From: MWDV01 sp002070715
Lineage (GTDB): Bacteria > Verrucomicrobiota > Verrucomicrobiia > Limisphaerales > MWDV01
Assembly (NCBI GenBank): GCA_035411585.1
Contig: DAONTI010000019.1
Location: 14,484-78,483, forward strand
Length of the DNA stretch: 64,000 nucleotides
Reading direction: 5' to 3'
In this document: positions 35,373 to 44,061 of the stretch, one piece after another
Position numbering within the stretch: position 1 is the first letter of the stretch
Layout: the number at the start of each line of letters is the position of its first letter
Program-made: the position numbers and the translations under genes
The notes under the pieces: model-generated
Databases searched by the model: none
What the model was told of the DNA's origin: nothing
The model's input: the letters and a program-made list of their open reading frames with translations, nothing else

Positions 35373-36734
35373 TTATCGCGCCAGTTCGCGCCAGAGCAAA
35401 GCGCTCATCCGCTGGCCTTTGGCGAATAGATTCAGGTCAAATTTTTCGTTGGGCGAATGCGCGTTGTCATCCGGCAGGGCCAGCCCCAGCAGCAGGGTGT
35501 CCGCCTTTAGGATGGCGCGGAACTGATTGACGATGGGAATCGAGCCGCCTTCCCGCAGCAGCACCGGTTCCGCGCCGAACGCCTGACGCAACGCCGCCAG
35601 CGCCGCCTGCGCATCCGCACTTTGCGAGGAAACCATGTAGGCTTCCGCTCCGTGACCGCCCTGGATCTCTAATTTCATCGTGGGCGGACAATGCCGTTTC
35701 AGAAACGCGACGACGGCTTTCCGCACCCGGACGGGAGACTGATGCGGCACCAGCCGGAGGGTGACTTTGGCGCGGGCCCAGGCCGGCACGATGGTTTTGC
35801 TACCCTCGCCCTGATAGCCACTGGTGAGGCCGTTGATTTCAAAGGTTGGCCGCGCGGTGCGCTGTTCATTGGGGGTGAACCCGTATTCCCCGAAGAGTTG
35901 CGGCACGCCCAAGAATTTACGGTATTGCTCCCGATTAAACGGCACCCGCGCCATTTGTTTCCGTTCATGCGCCGTGAGCGGAACCACTCCCTCATAAAAG
36001 CCGGGGATGGTGACGCGCCCGCGGGAATCATGCACCCGGGCCAGCAACCGGCACAACGCCATGGCCGGATTTTCCACCGACCCGCCAAAGATCCCCGAAT
36101 GCAGGTCGCGCGCGGGGCCACGCAGGGTGACTTGAAACGAAGTGATGCCGCGCAAGGCATAGGTCAGCGCCGGGAGTTTTGCGCCGGGGATGCCGGTGTC
36201 CGAAACCACCACGGCATCGCAACGCAAATCGGCGCGGTGCGCCTGGAGAAAGCCCGCGAGACTCGGGCTGCCCACTTCCTCCTCACCTTCGATGACGAAC
36301 GTAAGATCCACGGGCAATTCGGTGCCCGTTTGGAGATAGGCCTCGATGGCTTTCAAATGCGCAAAGTTCTGCCCCTTGTTGTCACTGGCGCCGCGGCCAA
36401 ACAGGGAGTGACCGCGAAGGGTCGGCTCGAACGGTGGGGTTTTCCATAATTCAAAGGGCTCCGGCGGCTGAACATCGTAATGGCCATACACTAGGAAATG
36501 ACGACGGCCTTTGCGGCGCGGCGTCCGGGCCAGCACGATGGGGTGACGCTCCGTCGGGCACACCCGCGCGTCCAAACCGATCCGGCGACAGTGGTCGGCA
36601 ACCCATTGCGCGCAGGCGCGCATATCGGCTTGGTGATCCGGTTGCGCGGAAATACTGGCGAACCGGACGTAATCACAAAGCTCCTGGACAAAGCGTTTTT
36701 GGTTGGCCTGGAGATAATCCAAAACGGCGTTCAT
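35373..36734 (-). CDS. M20-family dipeptidase
   Basis: 453 residues, cytoplasmic. Zinc-site residues are VYGHYDVQP (His85), GRGASDNKG (bridging Asp118) and the catalytic EGEEEVGSPS (Glu151/152). A long lid domain includes ARDLHSGIFGGSVENPA. The final zinc ligand lies in the C-terminal ALPDDNAHSPNE. This matches the CNDP/PepV-type dipeptidase branch, distinct from the G2-like enzyme at 22243-23469. The substrate is unknown. Confidence 0.92.
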   Translation of the reverse strand: MNAVLDYLQANQKRFVQELCDYVRFASISAQPDHQADMRACAQWVADHCRRIGLDARVCPTERHPIVLARTPRRKGRRHFLVYGHYDVQPPEPFELWKTPPFEPTLRGHSLFGRGASDNKGQNFAHLKAIEAYLQTGTELPVDLTFVIEGEEEVGSPSLAGFLQAHRADLRCDAVVVSDTGIPGAKLPALTYALRGITSFQVTLRGPARDLHSGIFGGSVENPAMALCRLLARVHDSRGRVTIPGFYEGVVPLTAHERKQMARVPFNREQYRKFLGVPQLFGEYGFTPNEQRTARPTFEINGLTSGYQGEGSKTIVPAWARAKVTLRLVPHQSPVRVRKAVVAFLKRHCPPTMKLEIQGGHGAEAYMVSSQSADAQAALAALRQAFGAEPVLLREGGSIPIVNQFRAILKADTLLLGLALPDDNAHSPNEKFDLNLFAKGQRMSALLWRELAR

Positions 36735-37078
36735 GCGGGGATGCTTGGCGAAAGGCGACGCGAGGTCAAACGGACTTTTTACGACGGCGAGCCCGCAGGC
36801 AAAACGAGAGACTGCCCCGCCCTCTTGCGGCGAGTGCCGATGGGGAGTCAGACAAAATTCCGGCTCGCCTTTTTAAGCCCGGGCTTTATGCTGCGGGCAA
36901 CATGAACTGCCGCATCCGTTGTTCAGCACCAACCCAAAATCGGGAGGAGGAGGCCGAGGAAGACTTGGATCTTGAGGTCGCGTCCGCTCCGGCGGTTTCC
37001 TGTCCGGATCGGTTCGAAGCAGAATTTTTTTCTGGGCCGCGCTGTGCTTAGTATATCGCCCTCCTGCTGTTTCAAGAC
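36735..37078. other. Gene-free gap
   Basis: No supported gene is seen. It contains a 12-bp perfect palindrome aagcccgggctt near 36873-36884. A TAGTAT hexamer at 37049-37054, about 25 bp before the next start codon, could be a -10 box. No clear -35 element is visible. Confidence 0.4.
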
Positions 37079-37267
37079 ATGCTCAAGAAGTTTTGGTCCA
37101 AGGAGAAAAAGGAAACCCGCCGTTTTTATCTGCTGCCGGGCATGGGGGGGCGCGCTTATTACCGCAAGCAGCGCCGCATTCGCATCATCGCCGTCGTCGT
37201 GGGATTGCTGGTGTCCGCTTTATTTGCGCTGGCGATGTATTTCATGAATAATCAACGGCCTCGGTGA
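37079..37267 (+). CDS. Small single-pass membrane protein of unknown function
   Basis: 62 residues. A strongly basic N-terminal half (MLKKFWSKEKKETRRFYLLP, then YYRKQRRIR) precedes one transmembrane helix (IIAVVVGLLVSALFALAMYF) and a short tail. The charge pattern predicts the N-terminus in the cytoplasm. The start is fixed by a TAGTAT-like -10 hexamer about 25 bp upstream. No homologous family is recognised. It is counted as real because of the tight basic-plus-helix organisation and its isolation from overlapping genes. Confidence 0.55.
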   Translation: MLKKFWSKEKKETRRFYLLPGMGGRAYYRKQRRIRIIAVVVGLLVSALFALAMYFMNNQRPR

Positions 37268-37463
37268 CTTTTTCCCGCCAGCTTGGCACGGGCGGTCCGC
37301 ACAACAAAGGAGGCCCACCCCTGCCCTGCACGCGGAGTGGCCCATGCTTCGAGGCCGGCAATAAACCCGAAATTCGCTTTTCCATGCGGGAGAGACCGAT
37401 TACGGTGACGACACAGCGCAGGACCGGACGCCCCGGTTCGGCGTCTGGATGACGGATGACGGT

Positions 37464-38732
37464 ATGAAGTTGCTGGTTTTTGCGCACACACCACCGCCCC
37501 ATCATGGGCAGAGCTACATGGTGCAACTGCTGCTGGATGGTTTTGGCGGCGACTGCCGTCGGGGCGGACGCCCGTCCCCGCATGGGATCGAGTGTTACCA
37601 CGTCAACGCCCGCTTCTCCAAACATCTCGAAGACATTGGCAATTTTCGGCTGACAAAGCTGATCCTGCTGCTGGAATACTGCCTGGCGGCAATCTTTGTT
37701 CGCTTCCGTCACGGCGTCCGAAATTTCTACTATGTGCCCGCACCGGGTAAAAAATCAGCTCTTTGGCGCGATTGGCTGGTGATGGCCCTCTGCCGGCCTT
37801 TTTTTACGCGAATCATTTTGCACTGGCACGCCGCCGGTCTGGCTAAATGGTTGGAAACCGAACAGCGGATCAGCGTGCGCGCACTCACCTACCGGCTGAT
37901 GAAGTCAGTAGATTTGAGCATCGTCCTGTCCCGCTATAACTTGCTGGATGCCGAGAAACTACTGGCCCGACAAGTCCGGGTGATTGGGAACGGCATCCCG
38001 GACCCCTGTCCTGGGTACGAGCAGGAAATATGGCCCCGTCGACAAGCACGAGCTGCTGCACGAAGCAAATTACTAGCTGGGAAACAGCTCACGGCCGCAG
38101 ACCGACAACAGACGGGAGAAGATCCGCAACTACTACGCGTCTTATTCTTAGCACATTGCACTCGGGAAAAAGGGCTGTTCGATACTCTAGAAGCCGTGGC
38201 CTTGGCTAATGCTCGACTGGCAGCCATTCGCTCTCCGGTGCGGGTCCACTTGACTGTGGCTGGCAGCTTTCTGAGCCCCTTAGAACAATTAGAATTCGAG
38301 CAGCGTATAACACAATCCGACCTGCAACTCTCGCCGGGGACTGGAGTAGTCACCTCCTCCTCGCCATCGCAAAGCTGCGTCTGTTATGTCGGATTCGTAA
38401 CGGGCTCGGAAAAACACCGGACCTTCACTCAGAGTGACTGTTTCTGTTTTCCGACTTATTACTATGCCGAGAGCTTTGGTTTGGTCATCTTGGAAGCCAT
38501 GGCCTATGGCTTGCCCATTGTAGCCAGCCGCTGGCGCTCAATCCCGGAATTATTGCCGCCCGATTTTCCGGGGCTCGTCCCCCCGTGCAATCCTGCTGCG
38601 GTAGCGACCGCACTCGTAGATTTGGCAACTACCCCTTCCACCGATACCTTGCGCACTCATTTCTTGGAGCACTATAGCTTAGAACAATATCTCAACAATT
38701 TGGCTACTGCCATACGCGCCTTGGAAACTTAA
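37464..38732 (+). CDS. Glycosyltransferase, GT4-like
   Basis: 422 residues from ATG 37464, five codons inside an earlier ATG. The N-terminal Rossmann half starts MKLLVFAHTPPPHHGQS. The C-terminal GT-B half contains RVLFLAHCTREKGLFDTLEA, then CFPTYYYAESFGLVILEAMAYGLPIV with the E-x7-E type nucleotide-sugar site. It transfers a sugar from an NDP or UDP donor onto a surface glycan. The second half (from about 38040) is noticeably more AT-rich than the first. It is the first gene of the polysaccharide locus and is followed by an IS630 remnant. Confidence 0.85.
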   Translation: MKLLVFAHTPPPHHGQSYMVQLLLDGFGGDCRRGGRPSPHGIECYHVNARFSKHLEDIGNFRLTKLILLLEYCLAAIFVRFRHGVRNFYYVPAPGKKSALWRDWLVMALCRPFFTRIILHWHAAGLAKWLETEQRISVRALTYRLMKSVDLSIVLSRYNLLDAEKLLARQVRVIGNGIPDPCPGYEQEIWPRRQARAAARSKLLAGKQLTAADRQQTGEDPQLLRVLFLAHCTREKGLFDTLEAVALANARLAAIRSPVRVHLTVAGSFLSPLEQLEFEQRITQSDLQLSPGTGVVTSSSPSQSCVCYVGFVTGSEKHRTFTQSDCFCFPTYYYAESFGLVILEAMAYGLPIVASRWRSIPELLPPDFPGLVPPCNPAAVATALVDLATTPSTDTLRTHFLEHYSLEQYLNNLATAIRALET

Positions 38733-38736
38733 CAGT

Positions 38737-39118
38737 TTATTTTTCAGCCAGCAGAAACGGCACGCAGGTCAGGCTCAGACCCACCGCTTCGTAGCGGTAA
38801 CCCCATGGATGCCCCTGCTGGGTGGCGGCCCGACAAGCCCCCTCCCTGGCGGGCGAAGCCGTGCCGGCCGTAGTGCATCTCGTCCTGCACCCACAACCGC
38901 ACCGGACGATCCTTGGGCAGCACCAACGCAGCCAGTTGGACGGGTAGCGTTTCATGAAATCGTGGTGCGGCGGCGGGGTCGTTTTTGACGTGGCATTGCC
39001 GCGGAACCCGCAACCATACGCCGGCTTTTCCCAAATGATTATACAAGCGGCTCAAGGTCACGTGGGGGGGGGGGGGGGGGGGGGGGGGGGGATGCGTGAT
39101 CTGCAGCCAGGCCCGCAT
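38737..39118 (-). pseudogene. IS630-family transposase remnant, frameshifted, with poly-C/G insertion
   Basis: On the minus strand, LYNHLGKAGVWLRVPRQCHV and the ETLPVQLAALVLPKDRPVR stretch are followed by LWVQDEMHYGRHGFARQ, the DDE-domain start of IS630 transposases (WVQDEMRYG). A frameshift follows. The continuation WGYRYEAVGLSLTCVPFLLAEK is in another frame and stops at 38737. The N-terminal part is cut by a G tract that codes for a proline run. No intact open frame remains. Confidence 0.7.
39064..39091. repeat. 28-nt homopolymeric G tract
   Basis: Twenty-eight consecutive G residues on the plus strand lie inside the IS630 transposase remnant and read as a proline run on its coding strand. 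It is by far the longest homopolymer in the window. The exact length may be affected by sequencing or assembly error. Confidence 0.8.
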
Positions 39119-39334
39119 TTGCGGCCCAGTGTGCCAACTCTAGCCATGCGGCCAGTCTCCCCTCGCCCGTCATCACAAGCGACTGTTCTTACAGATTATT
39201 CAAGGGGTTTGGGATGAGAAACCGGTGCGGCGGCGATGGTTCGTTACCGAACTGGGTTTCGGGTGGATGACCAATCCGGCGGAATGGCTCGCTACGATTG
39301 GTTTGGACGGACTCCTCAACGGGAGCCGACCGGC

Positions 39335-40570
39335 CTACTGGCAATGGGTCACCAAATCGAGGTAGGCGGGGATCTGCGTGGCTGAGGACCAGAACTGAAT
39401 TTTTTCCGAGTCGGCAGTCAAATTGTTGGCGCGCCAGTCGGTCCAAAGCTTTGCCAACGCCTCAGCCCCCTCATCCACCGCTTGTTCATCGAAGGTGAAC
39501 CGGGTTTGGCCGGCTTGATGGAGAACCTGGCGCATTTCCGAATGCCGCGGAACAAACGCCAATATCGGGCGGCGGGCGCCAAAGTAGTCCACAATTTTGC
39601 TGGGCATGAACAGGTTGTGTGCCGGTGACACCACCAGCAACAAAACGGGACTCTGCCTCACCTTTTCCAAATATTCCGCGTAACCCACCGCGGGTTGAAT
39701 GGATACGACCTCCCCCAGATTTAGTTCGCTGACGAAACGATCGTGGTCAGCCAGCCAGTTTCCGTAAAAGCGGAACCGCGTTTGCGTCCGCGCCTCGGGA
39801 TGTCGTTGTAAAAACAGCGCCAGAGCCCGCAGGAATGTTTCCGGACTACGCGCGCCCCGCCAATCAAACGTGCCGAAATAAACGATCTCGAATCCGGGAG
39901 ATACAGCCGCCGCCGGTGCGGCAAACGCCGCGGCATCAAAAAAATACGGGACATGGACGGTCGCCGCTGCCGGTACCAGGCGTTCGCGGATGTAGGCCTG
40001 CCGGTTTGTGTCGGCGGTAAAGACCACCCGTCCGGCTAGGTGCAACGTATGGCATTCCAATGCCGCCAACCGCGGCAGCCAAGCGCGTTGGAGCGGCGAG
40101 CGGCGCTGGAGCTGGCGTTGCTGCGGCGTTACGGATTCTTGATAGTCAAAAGTCCACGTCCGATTCACCAAGCCAGGACGCCGTCCGCCGAGCAACAATG
40201 ACGCGGGGAGAATGAAGGCGAGCGTGCGCTCGTAAGCCGGTTGTTCCCGGATCAGCCGGAAAACCTTTCGCGCCCAGCCGGCGAAAGCATCCGGCCACAT
40301 CACGCCAGCCACGCTTAGCGCGGTCAGGCGAAACAGCCAAGGAATGCGGCGGCACTTGCGGAGGAGGATTTGCACCGGATCATCGAGACGGAAGATGCGC
40401 AGCGCAGGATGGTCCACTGTTTCCCGTGTGTCATCCGGCATCCCCAGTGGACTGGTCACCACATCCACCTGCCAACCCGCATCGAGGAAGCCTCGAACCA
40501 AATAATGGGGGCGTTTGGCGTTGGCGTGCGTGCTGGGTGGAAATGTATGGGTAAGAACCAGCAGGCGCAT
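39335..40570 (-). CDS. Glycosyltransferase, GT4-like
   Basis: 411 residues. The N-terminus MRLLVLTHTFPPSTHANAKR has the glycine-free donor-fold start usual for GT4 proteins that build surface polymers. The C-terminal half has FEIVYFGTFDWRGARSPETF, then VSPAHNLFMPSKIVDYFGAR. The acceptor is unknown. The gene follows fnlC on the same strand with a 22-bp gap and is probably co-transcribed with fnlABC. It may therefore add L-FucNAc to the lipid-linked glycan, which is inference from context. Confidence 0.82.
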   Translation of the reverse strand: MRLLVLTHTFPPSTHANAKRPHYLVRGFLDAGWQVDVVTSPLGMPDDTRETVDHPALRIFRLDDPVQILLRKCRRIPWLFRLTALSVAGVMWPDAFAGWARKVFRLIREQPAYERTLAFILPASLLLGGRRPGLVNRTWTFDYQESVTPQQRQLQRRSPLQRAWLPRLAALECHTLHLAGRVVFTADTNRQAYIRERLVPAAATVHVPYFFDAAAFAAPAAAVSPGFEIVYFGTFDWRGARSPETFLRALALFLQRHPEARTQTRFRFYGNWLADHDRFVSELNLGEVVSIQPAVGYAEYLEKVRQSPVLLLVVSPAHNLFMPSKIVDYFGARRPILAFVPRHSEMRQVLHQAGQTRFTFDEQAVDEGAEALAKLWTDWRANNLTADSEKIQFWSSATQIPAYLDLVTHCQ

Positions 40571-40592
40571 GACGGGAAAATGAACGGCGCGG

Positions 40593-41723
40593 TCAAACCT
40601 TGTGCCAAACCCGCCGGTTCACGTAATCGGTGTAACTGAGAATGATCTTGGCCACCTTCCAAGACACTTGATCCGCCGTGTAATCCGCGGGGAGCCGGCA
40701 GGGCCCCAGGTGCTGGAATTGCGCCACCGTCATTGCCACCGCCTGCTGAATCCGCACGGGAGTGAGGCCGCTCATGATTACCGTGCCCTCGTCCATTCCT
40801 TCCGGGCGCTCGTGGGCTTCGCGAACCGTGATCGCCGGAAAACCCAAAATCGAGGATTCTTCGGTGATCGTGCCGCTGTCCGACAAGGTGCAGAACGCAT
40901 TTTTTTGCAAGGCCACGTAATCGAAGAATCCCAGCGGCGGCATGAGACGGATTAATTTGTGCAACCGATGCCGGCCCGTCTCAAGCCGCTTTCGCGTGCG
41001 CGGGTGTAGCGAGAAGATCAGCGGAAAACGGTATTGCTTTGCCAGCGCATTGAGGGAGGCAACGAGACTCCGCAAATGTCCCGGATCATCCACATTCTCC
41101 TCCCGATGGATGCTGACCACGAAGTAACGCCCGGGCGTCACGCCCAGTCGGGCGTGGACATCCGAGGTTTCAATGGCGGCACGGTGGTAATCGAGCACCT
41201 CTTTCATGGGCGACCCGGTTTTCATCACGCGATCGGGAGGCAGCCCCTCCGCCAGCAGATAGCGCCGGCCATGCTCGGTGTAGCAAAGGTTGATGTCGCT
41301 TACGTGATCCACAATCCGGCGGTTGATTTCCTCGGGCACCCGCATGTCGAAGCACCGATTGCCGGCTTCCATATGAAAAATCGGAATGTGCCGGCGCTTG
41401 GCCGGGATTACCGCCAGGCAACTGTTGGTATCGCCCAACACCAACACCGCCTCCGGGCGCTCTTTTTCCAGAACGACGTCGGCTTTGGCAATGGTGTTGC
41501 CGATGGTGGCCGCCGCCGTGCGGCCGGCAGCGTTCAGATAATGCCGGGGCTTCGGCACCCCCAATTCTTTGAAAAAGATCCCGTTCAGTTCGTAGTCATA
41601 ATTCTGCCCGGTATGCACCAGCACATGCTGGGTGACCGTTTCCAACACCGCAATGACCCGCGACAGCCGGATGATCTCCGGCCGCGTGCCGACGATGGTC
41701 ATGACTTTGATGGGCGCACTCAT
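40593..41723 (-). CDS. fnlC: UDP-GlcNAc-2-epimerase family, FnlC/WbjD-type UDP-L-FucNAc-forming 2-epimerase
   Basis: 376 residues. The family start IKVMTIVGTRPEIIRLSRVI, HTGQNYDYELNGIFFKELGV, LGDTNSCLAV and FHMEAGNRCFDMRVPEE matches the non-hydrolysing 2-epimerases. The FnlC branch is favoured over WecB because the two upstream genes are the other UDP-L-FucNAc enzymes. It converts UDP-2-acetamido-2,6-dideoxy-L-talose to UDP-N-acetyl-L-fucosamine. It overlaps fnlB by 4 bp (ATGA), so it is translationally coupled. Confidence 0.88.
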   Translation of the reverse strand: MSAPIKVMTIVGTRPEIIRLSRVIAVLETVTQHVLVHTGQNYDYELNGIFFKELGVPKPRHYLNAAGRTAAATIGNTIAKADVVLEKERPEAVLVLGDTNSCLAVIPAKRRHIPIFHMEAGNRCFDMRVPEEINRRIVDHVSDINLCYTEHGRRYLLAEGLPPDRVMKTGSPMKEVLDYHRAAIETSDVHARLGVTPGRYFVVSIHREENVDDPGHLRSLVASLNALAKQYRFPLIFSLHPRTRKRLETGRHRLHKLIRLMPPLGFFDYVALQKNAFCTLSDSGTITEESSILGFPAITVREAHERPEGMDEGTVIMSGLTPVRIQQAVAMTVAQFQHLGPCRLPADYTADQVSWKVAKIILSYTDYVNRRVWHKV

Positions 41724-42844
41724 GGCAGGACTTTCTCGAAACAGGTGTCCGGATATTGCGGATCGAAAATTTCATTCGCCCAGAACAGCGTGAGCAGGTC
41801 CGTCGAACCGGTATTCTCAATGGAATGCGTGTAGCCGGGGGGAATGTCCACGATGCGAATGGCGCGGTCGCTCACCGGATACTCGATGACTTCGCCCCCT
41901 AGAACATGGCGGAAACGAATGAGCCCCTCCCCTTGGATCACGCAGAATTTTTCGATTTTGGTGTCGTGGTAGTGATTGCCGCGCGTAATACCGGGCCGGG
42001 TGCGGGAGACGAAAATCTGTCCGGCGTGCGGCGATTTAATCAACTCGAAGAGCCAGCCGCGGTCGTCGGTCTTGAGATCCACCGGATAAGCCAGTTGCTC
42101 CGGGTCATAAAAGGAGACGTAGGTGGAATAAAGATATTTCGTCAAGGGATCGGCCAGATTGGGCAACACGGATCGCTCGCGGCCTTCGCGAAACGAAACC
42201 AGCAGGTCGTGCAGTTCACCGAGGGTGATGGCAAACACGGGCTGCACCTCAGGCCGCAAAACGGTGGCGGGCCACTCGGTGCGATGGGCCAGCGCCACAA
42301 ATTCGCGGACAACATCGTCAATGTAAACAAAGCGCACCACGTTCGCGCGATCGCTGATCTGCACAGGCAATCCGCGGCTGATATGATGACAGAACGTGGC
42401 CACTACCGTGTTGTAATTTGGGCGGCTCCACTTGCCAAAGACGTTGGGAAACCGGTAGATGCCAACCGGCGCCCCGGTGCGCTGCTGGTAGGCGATTGCC
42501 TCCTCTTCCGCCGCTTTCTTGCTGCGTCCGTAGGGATTGTCCCGCTCGGCTTGGATTGACGAACTCAGGATCAGCACCGGACGACGGGCGCCGGCTTCCA
42601 AGTCCGCGCACAGACGGCGGGTCAGGTCGGCGTTGCCGGTCATGAATTCAGCTTCCTCCCGGGGCCGGTTGACACCCGCAAGATGAAAAACCAAATCCGC
42701 CCGCGCCGCCAGGGGCGACAAGTCATCCACCGTCTGTGGCAGATCAAATTCCAACACCTCAAACGCCGCCTGTCGGCGTAAGGCGACGCACAGATTGCGC
42801 CCCAGAAACCCCGCCGCGCCGGTAACAAGAATGGTTTTCATCAA
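41720..42844 (-). CDS. fnlB: SDR-cupin fusion, FnlB/CapF-type reductase of UDP-L-FucNAc synthesis
   Basis: 374 residues. An NAD(P)-binding SDR domain opens with TILVTGAAGFLGRNLCVALR and has YGRSKKAAEEEA with catalytic Tyr and Lys. A C-terminal cupin domain (about residues 250-370) has GITRGNHYHDTKIEKF and PPGYTHSIENTG. This two-domain layout is specific to CapF/WbjC/FnlB, which epimerises and reduces the 4-keto intermediate. It sits between fnlA and fnlC in the pathway order of known capsule loci. Confidence 0.92.
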   Translation of the reverse strand: MMKTILVTGAAGFLGRNLCVALRRQAAFEVLEFDLPQTVDDLSPLAARADLVFHLAGVNRPREEAEFMTGNADLTRRLCADLEAGARRPVLILSSSIQAERDNPYGRSKKAAEEEAIAYQQRTGAPVGIYRFPNVFGKWSRPNYNTVVATFCHHISRGLPVQISDRANVVRFVYIDDVVREFVALAHRTEWPATVLRPEVQPVFAITLGELHDLLVSFREGRERSVLPNLADPLTKYLYSTYVSFYDPEQLAYPVDLKTDDRGWLFELIKSPHAGQIFVSRTRPGITRGNHYHDTKIEKFCVIQGEGLIRFRHVLGGEVIEYPVSDRAIRIVDIPPGYTHSIENTGSTDLLTLFWANEIFDPQYPDTCFEKVLP

Positions 42845-42872
42845 ATCTGTTTCTGGTCGAGAAGAGGCGGGG

Positions 42873-43901
42873 TCAAGGCAACGCCGGGGTTTCTCCCCGT
42901 AACGCCGCTTGGACGTAAGGCAGTTTCAGCAGCAACGCCTTTAATTCGGCGTCGGTTAGCGCGTGCGTGTTAGCCGACGTGTAATCTTCGTGGGTACTGA
43001 CCCGCTGTTCTCCTTTTTCGAAGTAAAGCGCATAATTCAAATCGCGCGTGTCCGAACCGATGCGGTAGTAACCACCCAAGTCTTCCGCCCGCACCATTTC
43101 CTCGCGATTCAGCAATGATTCATGCTTCTTTTCTCCATGCCGGGTGCCGATGATCCGCACCTCGTTCCGCGCGTTGAAGATGTCCTGCAGCACCCGGGCC
43201 AGTTGGCCGATGGTGGCCGCCGGCGATTTTTGTACAAAGGTGTCACCGCCCCGGCCGTGCTGATAGGCAAACAAGACCAGATCCACCGCGTCGTCCAGCG
43301 ACATCATGAACCGCGTCATCTCCGGATCGGTGATCGTGATCGGCTGGTTCGCCTTCATTTGCCCCACGAAGAGGGGAATCACCGAGCCGCGGGAGGCCAT
43401 GACGTTGCCGTAGCGGGTGACACAGATGGTGGTCTGGCCCGCCCCCAATGTCCGTGCTTTGGCCACGGCGACCTTTTCCATGATCGCCTTGGACATCCCC
43501 ATGGCATTGATGGGATAAACCGCTTTGTCGGTGCTCAACACGATGACGTTCCGGACGCCTTGGGCGATGGCCGCGTTCAGGGTGTTCTCCGTGCCGATGA
43601 CGTTGGTGTACACCGCCTCCAGCGGATAAAATTCGCAGGACGGGACCTGCTTGAGCGCGGCGGCGTTGAACACATAATCCACACCGCGCATCGCGTTGTG
43701 AATGCTCTCAAAGTTTCGCACGTCGCCGATGTAAAATTTGAGTTTGGGATTGCGCAATGCGTGGCGCATATCCTCCTGCTTCTTTTCGTCGCGGCTGAAA
43801 ATGCGGATTTCCCCGATCTCGGTATTCAGAAAGCGGCGGACCACCGCGTTACCGAACGAACCGGTGCCGCCCGTAATAAGCAAAGTTTTATTCTTAAACA
43901 T
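42873..43901 (-). CDS. fnlA: UDP-GlcNAc 4,6-dehydratase/5-epimerase, FnlA/CapE type
   Basis: 342 residues from ATG 43901; the frame opens 10 codons earlier. The Rossmann motif GGTGSFG lies at 11-17. The catalytic STDK (123-126) and MGMSK (Lys138) fit the membrane-free FlaA1/CapE group. The RHGEKKHESL segment is shared with CapE/FnlA proteins. It makes the 4-keto-6-deoxy-L-sugar that begins UDP-L-FucNAc synthesis. It is the first gene of the minus-strand operon fnlA-fnlB-fnlC-GT and divergent from 44062. Confidence 0.92.
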   Translation of the reverse strand: MFKNKTLLITGGTGSFGNAVVRRFLNTEIGEIRIFSRDEKKQEDMRHALRNPKLKFYIGDVRNFESIHNAMRGVDYVFNAAALKQVPSCEFYPLEAVYTNVIGTENTLNAAIAQGVRNVIVLSTDKAVYPINAMGMSKAIMEKVAVAKARTLGAGQTTICVTRYGNVMASRGSVIPLFVGQMKANQPITITDPEMTRFMMSLDDAVDLVLFAYQHGRGGDTFVQKSPAATIGQLARVLQDIFNARNEVRIIGTRHGEKKHESLLNREEMVRAEDLGGYYRIGSDTRDLNYALYFEKGEQRVSTHEDYTSANTHALTDAELKALLLKLPYVQAALRGETPALP

Positions 43902-44061
43902 GGATCCCAGAGCGGTGCCGACCATCGTCAAACACAGACCGCCATCCCGCCGGGACGCGGCCTCCAGTACGGAGACGAGCGCGTCGGCTGGGCTGGGTAT
44001 CGGGCCGGTTTTGATTTGGCATCATGCGAAGTTCCATCCAAGCTACGCCGGAGATTCTCGG

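Noticed and set aside
39190..39360. Plus-strand stretch reading FLQIIQGVWDEKPVRRRWFV and onwards
   Set aside because: It looks protein-like for about 55 codons but matches no family I recognise and runs into the convergent glycosyltransferase. Kept only as a possible remnant.
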